Source: Acidimicrobiia bacterium (GTDB lineage: Bacteria; Actinomycetota; Acidimicrobiia; Spongiisociales; ZC4RG35). Taken from it: DNA of 12,068 nt. Shown piece after piece: positions 5,886 to 12,068 of this stretch (positions are counted from its first letter, which is position 1; each line of letters begins with the position of its first letter). Below the pieces are notes generated by a model, which searched no databases, was not told the origin of the DNA, and saw nothing but the letters and a program-made list of their open reading frames with translations. The DNA lies in contig JAOUGY010000095.1 in assembly GCA_029865445.1 (NCBI GenBank), forward strand, positions 1 to 12,068, read 5' to 3'. The translations under genes and the position numbers were made by a program.

Positions 5886-6449
5886 ATGCGCAAGCTCACT
5901 CTGATCACGGCGGCACTCGTCGTCGTCGCCTGCAGCTCCCAGGAGACAACTCCAACGATTCCCGGGTCCGACGACGTGGTGGCGGTTCCCTCGACCTCGC
6001 AGGAGACCTCTACGACGGTCGGTCGAGTGTCGTTCGAACAGGCTTCTCTCGAGTTCACCGAGTGCATGCGAGAAGCGGGGCTCGACTTTCCCGACATCCG
6101 CCTCGATTCGGAGGGCCGACCGCAACTGGGCGAGCTCCTCGACGAGTTGGACACGGAGACCACCGAATTCCGAACCGCGCTCACGGCCTGTGCACCGATT
6201 CTGACCCAGGCAGGCGCGTTGGAGTTGTCGTCGGATCCGGAGCTGCAGGCCGTCATCATCGATCAGCTCGCATCGTTCTCCGAATGCATGCGCACGAACG
6301 GTGTCGCGGGCTTCCCCGACCCGGTACCCGGTTTCAACGGCACCGGGTCGCCCTACTTGCTGGGCCAGATCCCATTCGACGACCCGGATTTCGAGACCGC
6401 CGCCCAAGAGTGTCAGGGTCAGCTCGGCGACATCGGATTGCAGGGTTGA
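5886..6449 (+). CDS. secreted lipoprotein with tandem duplicated CMR/FPD cysteine unit
   Basis: A 187-residue predicted lipoprotein: MRKLTLITAALVVVAC gives a signal peptide with lipobox VVAC (Cys16), followed by a Thr/Ser-rich linker to about residue 47. The mature part is two copies of one unit. Copy 1 has FTECMREAGLDFPD (C60) and a closing C102; copy 2 has FSECMRTNGVAGFPD (C134) and C176. The cysteine spacing is 42 residues in both, which suggests one disulfide per unit. Small secreted proteins with this CMRxxG...FPDP motif are, to my memory, common in actinobacteria next to adaptor/ABC exporter genes, as here. The role is unknown; an accessory or sensor subunit of the exporter is a reasonable guess. 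The start at 5886 is chosen over the frame opening at 5832 because it has AGGAG just upstream and gives a proper signal peptide. The next gene begins one base after its stop. Confidence 0.82.
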   Translation: MRKLTLITAALVVVACSSQETTPTIPGSDDVVAVPSTSQETSTTVGRVSFEQASLEFTECMREAGLDFPDIRLDSEGRPQLGELLDELDTETTEFRTALTACAPILTQAGALELSSDPELQAVIIDQLASFSECMRTNGVAGFPDPVPGFNGTGSPYLLGQIPFDDPDFETAAQECQGQLGDIGLQG

Positions 6450-6450
6450 C

Positions 6451-7488
6451 GTGCGCAGAGTCGCGAGCTTCGGCTTTGTGACGTTGCTCGTGGCGGCGGC
6501 GGCCATCGCCGGCTACGCCGTCAAGTCGTCCCAGCCCTCCGACTCCCAGCCTGTGGTGTCGGTGCCAACTGAAACCGTCGCCGTGGTTCGAACCGATCTG
6601 GTCCAGGTCGAAACCCTCCAGGGCAGGCTCGAATACGGAGACCGCCGGGTCGTCAGATCGGGTCGGGCCGGGACGATCACCTGGATGCCAGGTGAGGCAA
6701 CCCGGCTCGAGCGTGGTTCGATGGCGTTCGAGGTCGACGGAGTGCCTGTTGTCGTCATGATCGGAGACCGTCCCGCGTGGAGGTCGCTGGCGGACGGTGT
6801 CGACGACGGCCAGGACATCCGTCAACTCGAGGAGAATCTCGTCGCCCTCGGTTTCGGCCCCGAGGACTGGGAGCCGGACGAGGAATTCGACGCCGACACC
6901 GGCGACGCGGTCGAGGACTGGCGCGCCGAACTGGGACTTCCCGAGAGCGACGGAGTGGAACTCGGCGAAGTGCTGTTCACTCCTGACCCGATTCGAGTCG
7001 GGTCCCACATCGCGGCCGTGGGCGACCCTGTGAGCCTCGGTGGACCCGTGTTCGATGGCTCGGGACTGGCGCAACAGGTCGTCTTGGACCTCGATCCGAC
7101 CGATCTGGAACTCGTTGCAGAAGGTATGGCCGCCACCGTCGTCCTTCCCACCGATGAACGGATCGACGGCACCATCACTCGAGTCGGTCGGGTCGTCCGA
7201 CAGTCGGGGCCGGAACCCGATGCCGCCGGCGTGATCGAGGTGGTCATCGATGTCGGTCCGACACGTCTCGATCTCGATGGATCGCCGGTCGACGTCGAGA
7301 TCGAAAGCGAGCGGGCTGCCGGGGTGTTGGCCGTTCCGGTGCGGGCGCTGATCGCCCTCTCCGACGGAGGCTACGCGGTCGAAGTCGGCGACAACCTCAT
7401 AGGCGTCGAAACCGGTGATTTCGCGGGCGGTCTGGTGGAGATACGAGGAGCCATCGACGAGGGCGACCTCGTGATTGTCCCGAGGTGA
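6451..7488 (+). CDS. MacA/HlyD-like periplasmic adaptor with peptidoglycan-binding-like insert
   Basis: A 345-residue membrane-anchored adaptor that should link the ABC permease encoded downstream to the cell wall or to exported substrate. Residues 7-24 are a single membrane anchor. Residues 35-110 resemble the first half of a lipoyl/barrel-sandwich domain (GRAGTITWMPGEATRLERGS). Residues 117-176 look like a peptidoglycan-binding type 1 insert (IRQLEENLVALGF, then DADTGDAVEDWRAELGLP). Residues 180-345 continue as beta-barrel and membrane-proximal domains, ending IDEGDLVIVPR. This layout is typical of Gram-positive adaptors paired with MacB-like transporters. The GTG at 6451, one base after the lipoprotein stop, starts just before the membrane segment; the upstream extension to 6301 only overlaps the lipoprotein gene. 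Translation is probably coupled to both neighbours. Confidence 0.85.
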   Translation: MRRVASFGFVTLLVAAAAIAGYAVKSSQPSDSQPVVSVPTETVAVVRTDLVQVETLQGRLEYGDRRVVRSGRAGTITWMPGEATRLERGSMAFEVDGVPVVVMIGDRPAWRSLADGVDDGQDIRQLEENLVALGFGPEDWEPDEEFDADTGDAVEDWRAELGLPESDGVELGEVLFTPDPIRVGSHIAAVGDPVSLGGPVFDGSGLAQQVVLDLDPTDLELVAEGMAATVVLPTDERIDGTITRVGRVVRQSGPEPDAAGVIEVVIDVGPTRLDLDGSPVDVEIESERAAGVLAVPVRALIALSDGGYAVEVGDNLIGVETGDFAGGLVEIRGAIDEGDLVIVPR

Positions 7489-7490
7489 GC

Positions 7491-8153
7491 ATGCCCGTGC
7501 TTCGGCTTCGCCAGGTACACAAGACGTATCCCGGCCCACCTCCCGTCGAAGCGATCAGGGGTGTGGACCTCGACATCGACCCCGGGGAGATGGTGGCGAT
7601 CGTCGGACCGTCCGGTTCCGGCAAGACGACGCTCCTGCATCTCATGGGTGGCCTGGACCGGCCCAGTTCGGGTCTCGTCGAGATAAACGGGGTAGATGTG
7701 TCCAGAGTCTCGGACCGTGAACTGTCGGGCCTCCGGGCCGCCAAATTGGGGTTCGTCTTTCAGGAGTTCTTCCTTCTGGCCGGTGTCACGGCCCTCGACA
7801 ATGTCGCTCAGGGTCTGGTGTATCGAGCGGTACCTCCAAGGGATCGGCGGAAGCTGGCCGCGGTAGCGCTCGAGAAGGTGGGCCTCGGTGATCGGATGAC
7901 CCATCTCTCGACCCGACTCTCCGGTGGCGAACGTCAGCGGGTCGGAATCGCTCGCGCCATCGTGGGAGACCCGGCGATCGTCTTCGCCGACGAACCGACC
8001 GGCAACCTCGACTCTGTCACGTCCGAGGAGATCGTCAGGCTCCTGCTCGACCTGAATGCGGGCGGATCGACGATCGTGGTGATCACTCACGACCTCGACC
8101 TGGCTTCCCGGTTTCCCCGCAGAGTCTCGATGCGAGATGGGAATCTCCTGTGA
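7491..8153 (+). CDS. MacB/LolD-class ABC transporter ATP-binding protein
   Basis: A 220-residue ATPase of the class that drives MacB, LolCDE and FtsEX-type transporters. Motifs are Walker A GPSGSGKTT, LGFVFQEFFLL with the Q-loop, signature LSGGERQRVGIARA, Walker B IVFADEPTGNLDS (the DEPTGNLD string is diagnostic for this class) and the H-loop VVITHD. It pairs with the FtsX-like permease encoded immediately downstream. The start could be GTG at 7485, giving a GTGA overlap with the adaptor stop, or ATG at 7491. I prefer 7491 because GAGGTGA directly precedes it and MPVLRLRQVHKTYPG is the normal N terminus. The stop overlaps the permease GTG by four bases. The substrate cannot be read from this subunit. 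Confidence 0.9.
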   Translation: MPVLRLRQVHKTYPGPPPVEAIRGVDLDIDPGEMVAIVGPSGSGKTTLLHLMGGLDRPSSGLVEINGVDVSRVSDRELSGLRAAKLGFVFQEFFLLAGVTALDNVAQGLVYRAVPPRDRRKLAAVALEKVGLGDRMTHLSTRLSGGERQRVGIARAIVGDPAIVFADEPTGNLDSVTSEEIVRLLLDLNAGGSTIVVITHDLDLASRFPRRVSMRDGNLL

Positions 8154-9343
8154 CCAGGCTTCGCTCCCGATTGCGTATCGGCGACGCGTTCGGTCTTGCC
8201 TGGCTTGGTCTGAAGGCGAGGCCGGGGCGGTCCGTGCTCACCGCGCTGGGGATCGCCATCGGAATCGCGGCGATCGTTGCAGTGGTCGGGATTTCCGCCT
8301 CCGGTCGTGCCGACCTCCTCGATCAACTCGACCGGCTCGGAACCAACCTCATCAGGGTGGGCCCGGGGCAGGGCATCCTGGGAGGGCCCGCCGAGCTTCC
8401 GGAAGACGCCCCCTCCATGGCGGCCCGCATCGGACCGGTGGAGAACGTGAGCGCTGCCGGTCTCGTCGACGTCACCATCCGTCGGACCGATCTGATTCCG
8501 GAACTCGAGACGGGAGGGCTGTCGCTCGTGGCGGTCGATCCCAACCTGATCGAGGTACTCGGCGCGAGCATGGGGATGGGCCGTTTCGTCGACAGTGGGC
8601 TGGCCGAGATGCCCGTGGTGGTTCTCGGTGAGGTGGCGGCAGAACGCCTTGGTATTCGAAACCTCGAGAACGAGCGGCTCATCTATGCCGACGGGTGGTG
8701 GCTTTCGGTCGTCGGTATCGCAAGCGATCTCGACCTCCACCCCGACCTCGAGCGCTCGGCGATGGTCGGATTTCCGGCGGCCGAGGCGATGTTCGGTGAG
8801 GTCCATCCGACGGCGCTCTACCTGCGAGTGATACCGGAAGCGGTCGATGACATCACAGAGGTCTTGCCTTCGACCGTGAACCCCGAGAACCCGGATCGCG
8901 TCGAGATCACCCGCCCCGCCGATGCGCTGGCCGCCCGTGAGGCCGCCGACTCGGCTCTCACCCAGCTGCTCATCGCCCTCGGATCGGTGGCGCTTCTCGT
9001 GGGCGGAGTCGCCATCGCCAATGTGATGGTCATGTCGGTGCTCGAGCGGCGGATGGAGATCGGGGTACGCCGGGCTCTCGGCGCCACCCGGAGGCATGTC
9101 CGAAGCCAGTTTCTCCTCGAATCGATCATGCTGGCCGGGTCAGGCGGGCTGGTCGGTGCCGGGCTCGGCGCCGGAATCACCCTTGGCTACGCGACCCTAC
9201 GAGGTCTTCGGCTCGATGTTCCGGTCGAGGCCTTGGGCGGGGCCGTGGCGGCCGCCCTCGGTATCGGGGCCATCGCCGGGCTCTATCCGGCGTCCCGGGC
9301 TTCTCGGATCCCCCCGTCGGAAGCGGTCCGGGGAAGCCGCTGA
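8150..9343 (+). CDS. MacB/FtsX-family ABC transporter permease
   Basis: A 397-residue permease with the MacB topology: TM1 at about 28-50, a large extracytoplasmic MacB_PCD-type domain at about 51-268, then TM2 (271-295), TM3 (322-346) and TM4 (358-380). The cytoplasmic coupling segment after TM2, ERRMEIGVRRALGATRRHV, and the C-terminal PASRASRIPPSEAVRGSR are hallmarks of the family. The GTG start at 8150 overlaps the ATPase stop (GTGA). With the ATPase and adaptor it should form a MacAB-like complex, which in this family works by mechanotransmission and exports peptides, lipoproteins or antibiotics; the true substrate is unknown. It ends the operon. A minus-strand remnant and a converging membrane-protein gene follow. 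Confidence 0.9.
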   Translation: MTRLRSRLRIGDAFGLAWLGLKARPGRSVLTALGIAIGIAAIVAVVGISASGRADLLDQLDRLGTNLIRVGPGQGILGGPAELPEDAPSMAARIGPVENVSAAGLVDVTIRRTDLIPELETGGLSLVAVDPNLIEVLGASMGMGRFVDSGLAEMPVVVLGEVAAERLGIRNLENERLIYADGWWLSVVGIASDLDLHPDLERSAMVGFPAAEAMFGEVHPTALYLRVIPEAVDDITEVLPSTVNPENPDRVEITRPADALAAREAADSALTQLLIALGSVALLVGGVAIANVMVMSVLERRMEIGVRRALGATRRHVRSQFLLESIMLAGSGGLVGAGLGAGITLGYATLRGLRLDVPVEALGGAVAAALGIGAIAGLYPASRASRIPPSEAVRGSR

Positions 9344-9362
9344 AACGCTGGGTGCCACCCGG

Positions 9363-9546
9363 TCAATCCTCTGCGGATGGCTTGAACATGCCGAGCGCCG
9401 CACTCGATTCCTGAAGCCGGCCGCCGACGCTCACGAGGTCGACGGCGGTTTTGGTCGGCGTCGCCAGCCTGATGCCATCGAGCGGTCGTATCAGACCGCC
9501 TCGCCCACCTTCTCAAAGTCGAGACCCTCTCGATGTACTTGTCGAA
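9363..9546 (-). pseudogene. possible decayed or frameshifted small coding region
   Basis: The 251-base gap between the permease and the membrane protein has no intact gene, but its minus strand reads like protein in successive frames. One frame from 9546 gives FDKYIERVSTL, a second gives EKVGEAV, and a third gives LIRPLDGIRLATPTKTAVDL and continues to GMFKPSAED and a TGA at 9363-9365. One extra G after TTG, and one extra C after GTC, would join the three pieces into a continuous stretch of about 62 residues. Codons in the third part are mostly GC-ending like the neighbouring genes. No start codon is evident; the first frame lies in line with the upstream membrane-protein gene beyond its TAG. 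It may be a pseudogene, a sequence with homopolymer errors, or chance. I do not recognise the family. Confidence 0.35.
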
Positions 9547-9594
9547 CGCGTGTCTCTTTGGGAAACGTGACGAGAGGCGGACAGCGACTCGCGC

Positions 9595-10116
9595 CTACAA
9601 CAGGTTGGCGGCCACCTGGCCGAGGACGGCCAGGATCACGAACGTGAGGAGCCCCCGGACGAGACGCTGCCGGCGGCTCGCGTTCGACACGAGGATGCCG
9701 CCTGCCGTCGTCGCTTGGACGATCAACACTCCGATGCCGGCCACCACGAAGAGGCCGCTGATGTCGAGGGCGGTCCACAATGCGCCGAGCCCCAGGATCC
9801 CGACCGTGGCACCTGATCCGGCCGACCGGAGCAGGGCATGGCGGCCGGTGGAGCCCGTTTTGTCCAGCATCCAGGCGAGGGCGACGACCCCGACCCCCAG
9901 TGCCAGATACGCGGCCGGAATCCGCCGGAACAGGAGGTCATCGGGGAGCAGAGAGGGTTCCTTGTCCTGATCGAACAGCCCCGCGAACAGCCCGGCGTTG
10001 AAGAAGAGATCGACCCCGATCACCACCAGCCATGCCAGAGCAATCCGACCCGCCGTCAGGGGGCGAGGCCGTGACGCAAACGTTGCATCCGTCGTTTGCC
10101 AGCGCCGTGTGGCCAC
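9595..10116 (-). CDS. small integral membrane protein of unknown function
   Basis: A 173-residue protein with about five hydrophobic segments: roughly 23-46, 66-84, 98-115, 118-138 and 152-172. They are linked by short charged loops, with a basic N terminus (MATRRWQTTDATFASRPR). A motif FNAGLFAGLFDQDKEPSLLP follows the first segment and precedes an acidic loop likely outside the membrane. There are no cysteines and no obvious catalytic motif; I do not recognise the family. The GTG start at 10116 is preceded by TAGCAT six bases upstream and has no Shine-Dalgarno, consistent with a leaderless transcript. It follows the alcohol dehydrogenase in the same direction after a 172-base gap, so a shared function is not implied. 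Confidence 0.7.
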   Translation of the reverse strand: MATRRWQTTDATFASRPRPLTAGRIALAWLVVIGVDLFFNAGLFAGLFDQDKEPSLLPDDLLFRRIPAAYLALGVGVVALAWMLDKTGSTGRHALLRSAGSGATVGILGLGALWTALDISGLFVVAGIGVLIVQATTAGGILVSNASRRQRLVRGLLTFVILAVLGQVAANLL

Positions 10117-10288
10117 GTCTCGATGCTAGTGGTGAGCGCTACGTTCCCGCCGCCCTTTGCGAATCAGATTGCGGGATCGCCGTCGCGGTGGGTCGCCGCT
10201 TCCCCGGCTGCCGCTGCGATCGCCACTTGCCGTGCTGTGCGCCGTGGCTCTCGACCATAGTTGGCAGCGGGGCAACACCGTCCGCCTT
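10117..10288. other. intergenic region between dehydrogenase and membrane protein genes
   Basis: Apart from a candidate -10 box, TAGCAT on the minus strand (complement of 10123-10128), this stretch shows no convincing gene, RNA or repeat. A 39-codon minus-strand frame is present but lacks a ribosome binding site and is unremarkable in composition. Confidence 0.5.
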
Positions 10289-11317
10289 TCACGGCACGAT
10301 GACCGTACGCGCTGGGCCTCCGTAGCTCTCGAGACCATCCATGACGCCATTGATGGCGGATGCATCGAGCGGCACAGATGCCCCGACGACGTCGTCGAGC
10401 ACCAACTCGGCGCGAGTTGCCATCCTCAGGAGCGTCGGGATCTCCTGGGCCAGGTGGTCGATACACCCGATGATCTCGCGCTCGCGCGGGGCGAGGGCGG
10501 CGAACGGGACCATATCGACGGACTCCCCGGCGAGCCCCACGAGCACGGCTCGACCCATGACCCCAAGAACGTCGATCGCCTGGCGGGTGGTCACTTCGAG
10601 TCCGACCAGGTCGAGCGCGACGTCCACACCGCGCCCGGCCGTCTCGGTGATGACCGCCTCGACCGCGTCGCCGGTACGACCGTCGATCGGGGTCGCTCCA
10701 AGCCGTCCTGCCAGTGCCAGCTTGTCCTCATCGACATCCACGGCGAACACGTCGGCGGCTCCGAGCGCTCGCGCGATCTGGATGGCAGAGGCCCCGAGCC
10801 CTCCCGCGCCGATGATGGCGACCGTCTCGCCGGCTGCCAGCCGCCCCTTTCTCAGGGCGTGCAGGGACGTTGCTGACGAACACATCATCACGGCGCCGTG
10901 TTCGAACGAGACGCTGGGGGGCAGCCCGAAGGCATTGCGCGCCGGGACTGTGACGTACTCGGCGTACCCGCCGGCAATCCCCTTCCCCAACATCCGACCT
11001 TCTCGACAGAACTGCTCCGAACCCCGCGCACACCACTCGCAGGTGGCGCAACTCGTCTGGTAGTGGAGGCAGACGCGCTCCCCGACTCGACCAGAGTCCA
11101 CGAGTGAGCCCGTTTCGACGATGACGCCGGCGACCTCGTGACCGAGAGTCATGGGAAATCGATCCACGGTGTGTGGTCCGCGCCGGTAGTGGACGTCGGA
11201 GTGGCAGATTCCTGCCGCCTTCACCTCGACGAGCACGTCGAGCGGGCCCGGTCGGTCGACGTCGACTTGTCGTTCCTCGAGAGGAGATCCCACGGTCAGG
11301 AGTTGGATGGCGCGCAT
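10289..11317 (-). CDS. zinc-dependent medium-chain alcohol dehydrogenase
   Basis: A 342-residue cytosolic NAD(P)-dependent oxidoreductase of the MDR superfamily. The GroES-like catalytic domain has GICHSD with Cys38, GHE with His60/Glu61, and a third candidate zinc ligand Cys146. The structural zinc site is complete: C90, C93, C96 and C104 in the loop CATCEWCARGSEQFC. The Rossmann fold has GAGGLG (170-175), and acidic residues at the end of its second strand (AVDVDEDK, D194/D196) favour NAD+ over NADP+. The substrate cannot be deduced; primary alcohols or alicyclic acyl-CoA alcohols are both possible for this class. The frame is open upstream to 11602, but the ATG at 11317 gives the family's N terminus, MRAIQLLTVGSPLEER. 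It diverges from the AhpD-like gene across 84 bases. Confidence 0.9.
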   Translation of the reverse strand: MRAIQLLTVGSPLEERQVDVDRPGPLDVLVEVKAAGICHSDVHYRRGPHTVDRFPMTLGHEVAGVIVETGSLVDSGRVGERVCLHYQTSCATCEWCARGSEQFCREGRMLGKGIAGGYAEYVTVPARNAFGLPPSVSFEHGAVMMCSSATSLHALRKGRLAAGETVAIIGAGGLGASAIQIARALGAADVFAVDVDEDKLALAGRLGATPIDGRTGDAVEAVITETAGRGVDVALDLVGLEVTTRQAIDVLGVMGRAVLVGLAGESVDMVPFAALAPREREIIGCIDHLAQEIPTLLRMATRAELVLDDVVGASVPLDASAINGVMDGLESYGGPARTVIVP

Positions 11318-11388
11318 CCACCCATGCTTGCACGACCGGTCCCCGGGTGGAGAGGCCATCGGCCCTGGGATCGAACGGTGGGCCCTCC

Positions 11389-11394
11389 TACGGT
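11389..11394 (+). promoter_or_regulatory. candidate -10 box for a leaderless transcript of the AhpD-like gene
   Basis: TACGGT fits TANNNT and ends seven bases before the ATG at 11402, the same geometry as upstream of 1890. It lies in the short divergent region shared with the alcohol dehydrogenase gene. Confidence 0.45.
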
Positions 11395-11401
11395 GGGCTG
11401 C

Positions 11402-11740
11402 ATGGGACACAACCACGACCTCGTAGCAAGCTTGCGTCAACCGACCCGGGAACTGCGGGACGCCATCCCCGATGTGTGGGACGGTTTCACCCAACTCCAC
11501 AAGCACGCCGTCGCAGACGGTGTGCTCCCGGCGAGGATCAAAGAACTGATCGCCCTGGCGATCGCAGTTCATGACGAGTGCGACGGGTGCATCGCCTACC
11601 ACGCCCGGGCCGCCGCCGCCCGGGGCGCGAGTGAACAGGAGGTTGCCGAGGCTCTCGGCGTCGCGTTGTTGATGACCGGGGGCCCCGGCACCGTGTACGG
11701 GCCACGAGCCTTCGAGGCGTTCAAGGAGTTCGCGGGTTGA
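11402..11740 (+). CDS. AhpD-like/carboxymuconolactone decarboxylase-family protein with CxxC active site
   Basis: A 112-residue single-domain alpha-helical protein. E48, C60, C63 and H67 (KELIALAIAVHDECDGCIAYH) reproduce the glutamate-12-cysteine-3-cysteine-4-histidine spacing of AhpD alkylhydroperoxidases, so a thiol peroxidase or disulfide reductase activity is likely. This separates it from true carboxymuconolactone decarboxylases, which lack the cysteine pair. Family members act as oligomers in the cytosol; the reductant is unknown. The frame extends upstream to 11138, over the divergent dehydrogenase gene, but the ATG at 11402 gives the usual start (MGHNHDLVASLRQ) and has a leaderless-type -10 box. 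It converges with the phosphatase-family gene. No AhpC or peroxide regulator is nearby. Confidence 0.85.
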   Translation: MGHNHDLVASLRQPTRELRDAIPDVWDGFTQLHKHAVADGVLPARIKELIALAIAVHDECDGCIAYHARAAAARGASEQEVAEALGVALLMTGGPGTVYGPRAFEAFKEFAG

Positions 11741-11812
11741 ACCTCAGGCCCGGGCGATGATCCCATGTGATTCCGAGCGCACGGCGGGGGGACGGCGGTC
11801 GACCTTCGATGC

Positions 11813-12068
11813 CTATCCGGTGAGCCCCGTCAGCAGGCCGTTGGCAGCGGATACGTCCTGGGGCGTGTCGATCAGACCCAGCCTTCCCCAGATCGCCGGT
11901 GCGATCTGGGTGTGGTTCACCGTCACATTCGTGTCACCTCGTCCGGGAGTCCCCGACGCCACATAGAGCGGCGTTTCGACTTCGTCCCGGCTGTTGCCCC
12001 CGTGCCCACCCTCCGGCTTGTGTCCGTGGTCGCCGGTGACGAGCACCGTGTAGCCGTGTGCGGTCCAC
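11813..12068 (-). CDS. alkaline-phosphatase-superfamily metalloenzyme, C-terminal fragment
   Basis: The last 84 or so residues of a protein whose beginning lies beyond the right edge. The visible sequence WTAHGYTVLVTGDHGHKPEG, followed by GHGGNSRDEVETPLYVASG, carries the DxxH...H metal-binding pattern of the alkaline-phosphatase superfamily. It is close to the type I phosphodiesterase/nucleotide pyrophosphatase and GPI-anchor-type phosphotransferase groups, where the Asp and His residues bind the two active-site metals. The remaining tail (IAPAIWGRLGLIDTPQD and so on) resembles the closing helix of such enzymes. No signal peptide can be judged. It converges with the AhpD-like gene, 72 bases apart; I see no clear terminator in that gap. 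The subfamily and substrate cannot be settled from this fragment. Confidence 0.72.
   Translation of the reverse strand, partial: WTAHGYTVLVTGDHGHKPEGGHGGNSRDEVETPLYVASGTPGRGDTNVTVNHTQIAPAIWGRLGLIDTPQDVSAANGLLTGLTG

Noticed and set aside
9482..9499. Hairpin GCGGTC-GTATCA-GACCGC as a terminator
   Set aside because: Only six pairs, no T tract, and it falls inside the apparently coding remnant, so it may be chance.
10157..10876. A 239-codon plus-strand frame opposite the alcohol dehydrogenase
   Set aside because: The minus strand carries complete zinc and NAD motifs; the plus-strand translation is low-complexity Arg/Asp/His-rich and starts in an intergenic stretch.
11318..11350. Inverted repeat CCACCC/GGGTGG in the dehydrogenase promoter region
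   Set aside because: Six-base GC-rich arms 21 bases apart are expected by chance at this composition.

Overview
This window is high-GC DNA. GC-rich third codon positions, frequent GTG starts, ATGA/GTGA gene overlaps, leaderless-type promoters and the gene families present point to an actinobacterium. An Acidimicrobiia-like lineage is my best guess, but this is inference without a phylogenetic marker. I see no rRNA, tRNA, CRISPR array, IS element or prophage.

Region 1 (1-1841) is a metal-homeostasis module. A ZnuA-type metal-binding lipoprotein runs leftward out of the window. It is divergent from a Fur-family regulator (probably Zur) whose stop overlaps the start of a ZnuC-type ATPase. An AT-rich 15-bp Zur/Fur-like operator (529-543) lies between the two starts and can plausibly control both directions. 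The membrane permease of the transporter is not in the window; the likeliest place is beyond the left edge.

Region 2 (1890-5795) starts with a 731-residue membrane Fe-S oxidoreductase, a fusion of a cytochrome-b-like domain with an HdrD-like domain resembling mycobacterial EtfD. It probably passes electrons between a soluble donor such as electron-transfer flavoprotein and the quinone pool. Next come a 408-residue protein of unknown role, with a coiled coil and a C-terminal domain reminiscent of a nuclease-like fold that has lost its catalytic lysine, and a small zinc-ribbon protein preceded by two perfect palindromes. One palindrome overlaps a candidate -35 box.

Region 3 (5829-9343) is a compact operon: a lipoprotein with an internally duplicated CMR/FPD unit, a membrane-fusion adaptor carrying a peptidoglycan-binding-like insert, a MacB/LolD-class ATPase and a MacB/FtsX-class permease. 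Together they should form a MacAB-like export or envelope mechanotransmission complex.

Region 4 (9344-12068) holds a possible decayed minus-strand reading frame that two single-base insertions would restore, a small integral membrane protein, a zinc-dependent medium-chain alcohol dehydrogenase, a divergent AhpD-like CxxC protein, and the C-terminal end of an alkaline-phosphatase-superfamily enzyme entering from the right edge. Most of the window is ordinary chromosomal content. The points most worth a second look are the decayed frame, the lysine-less nuclease-like protein, the palindrome-controlled zinc ribbon and the duplicated lipoprotein.
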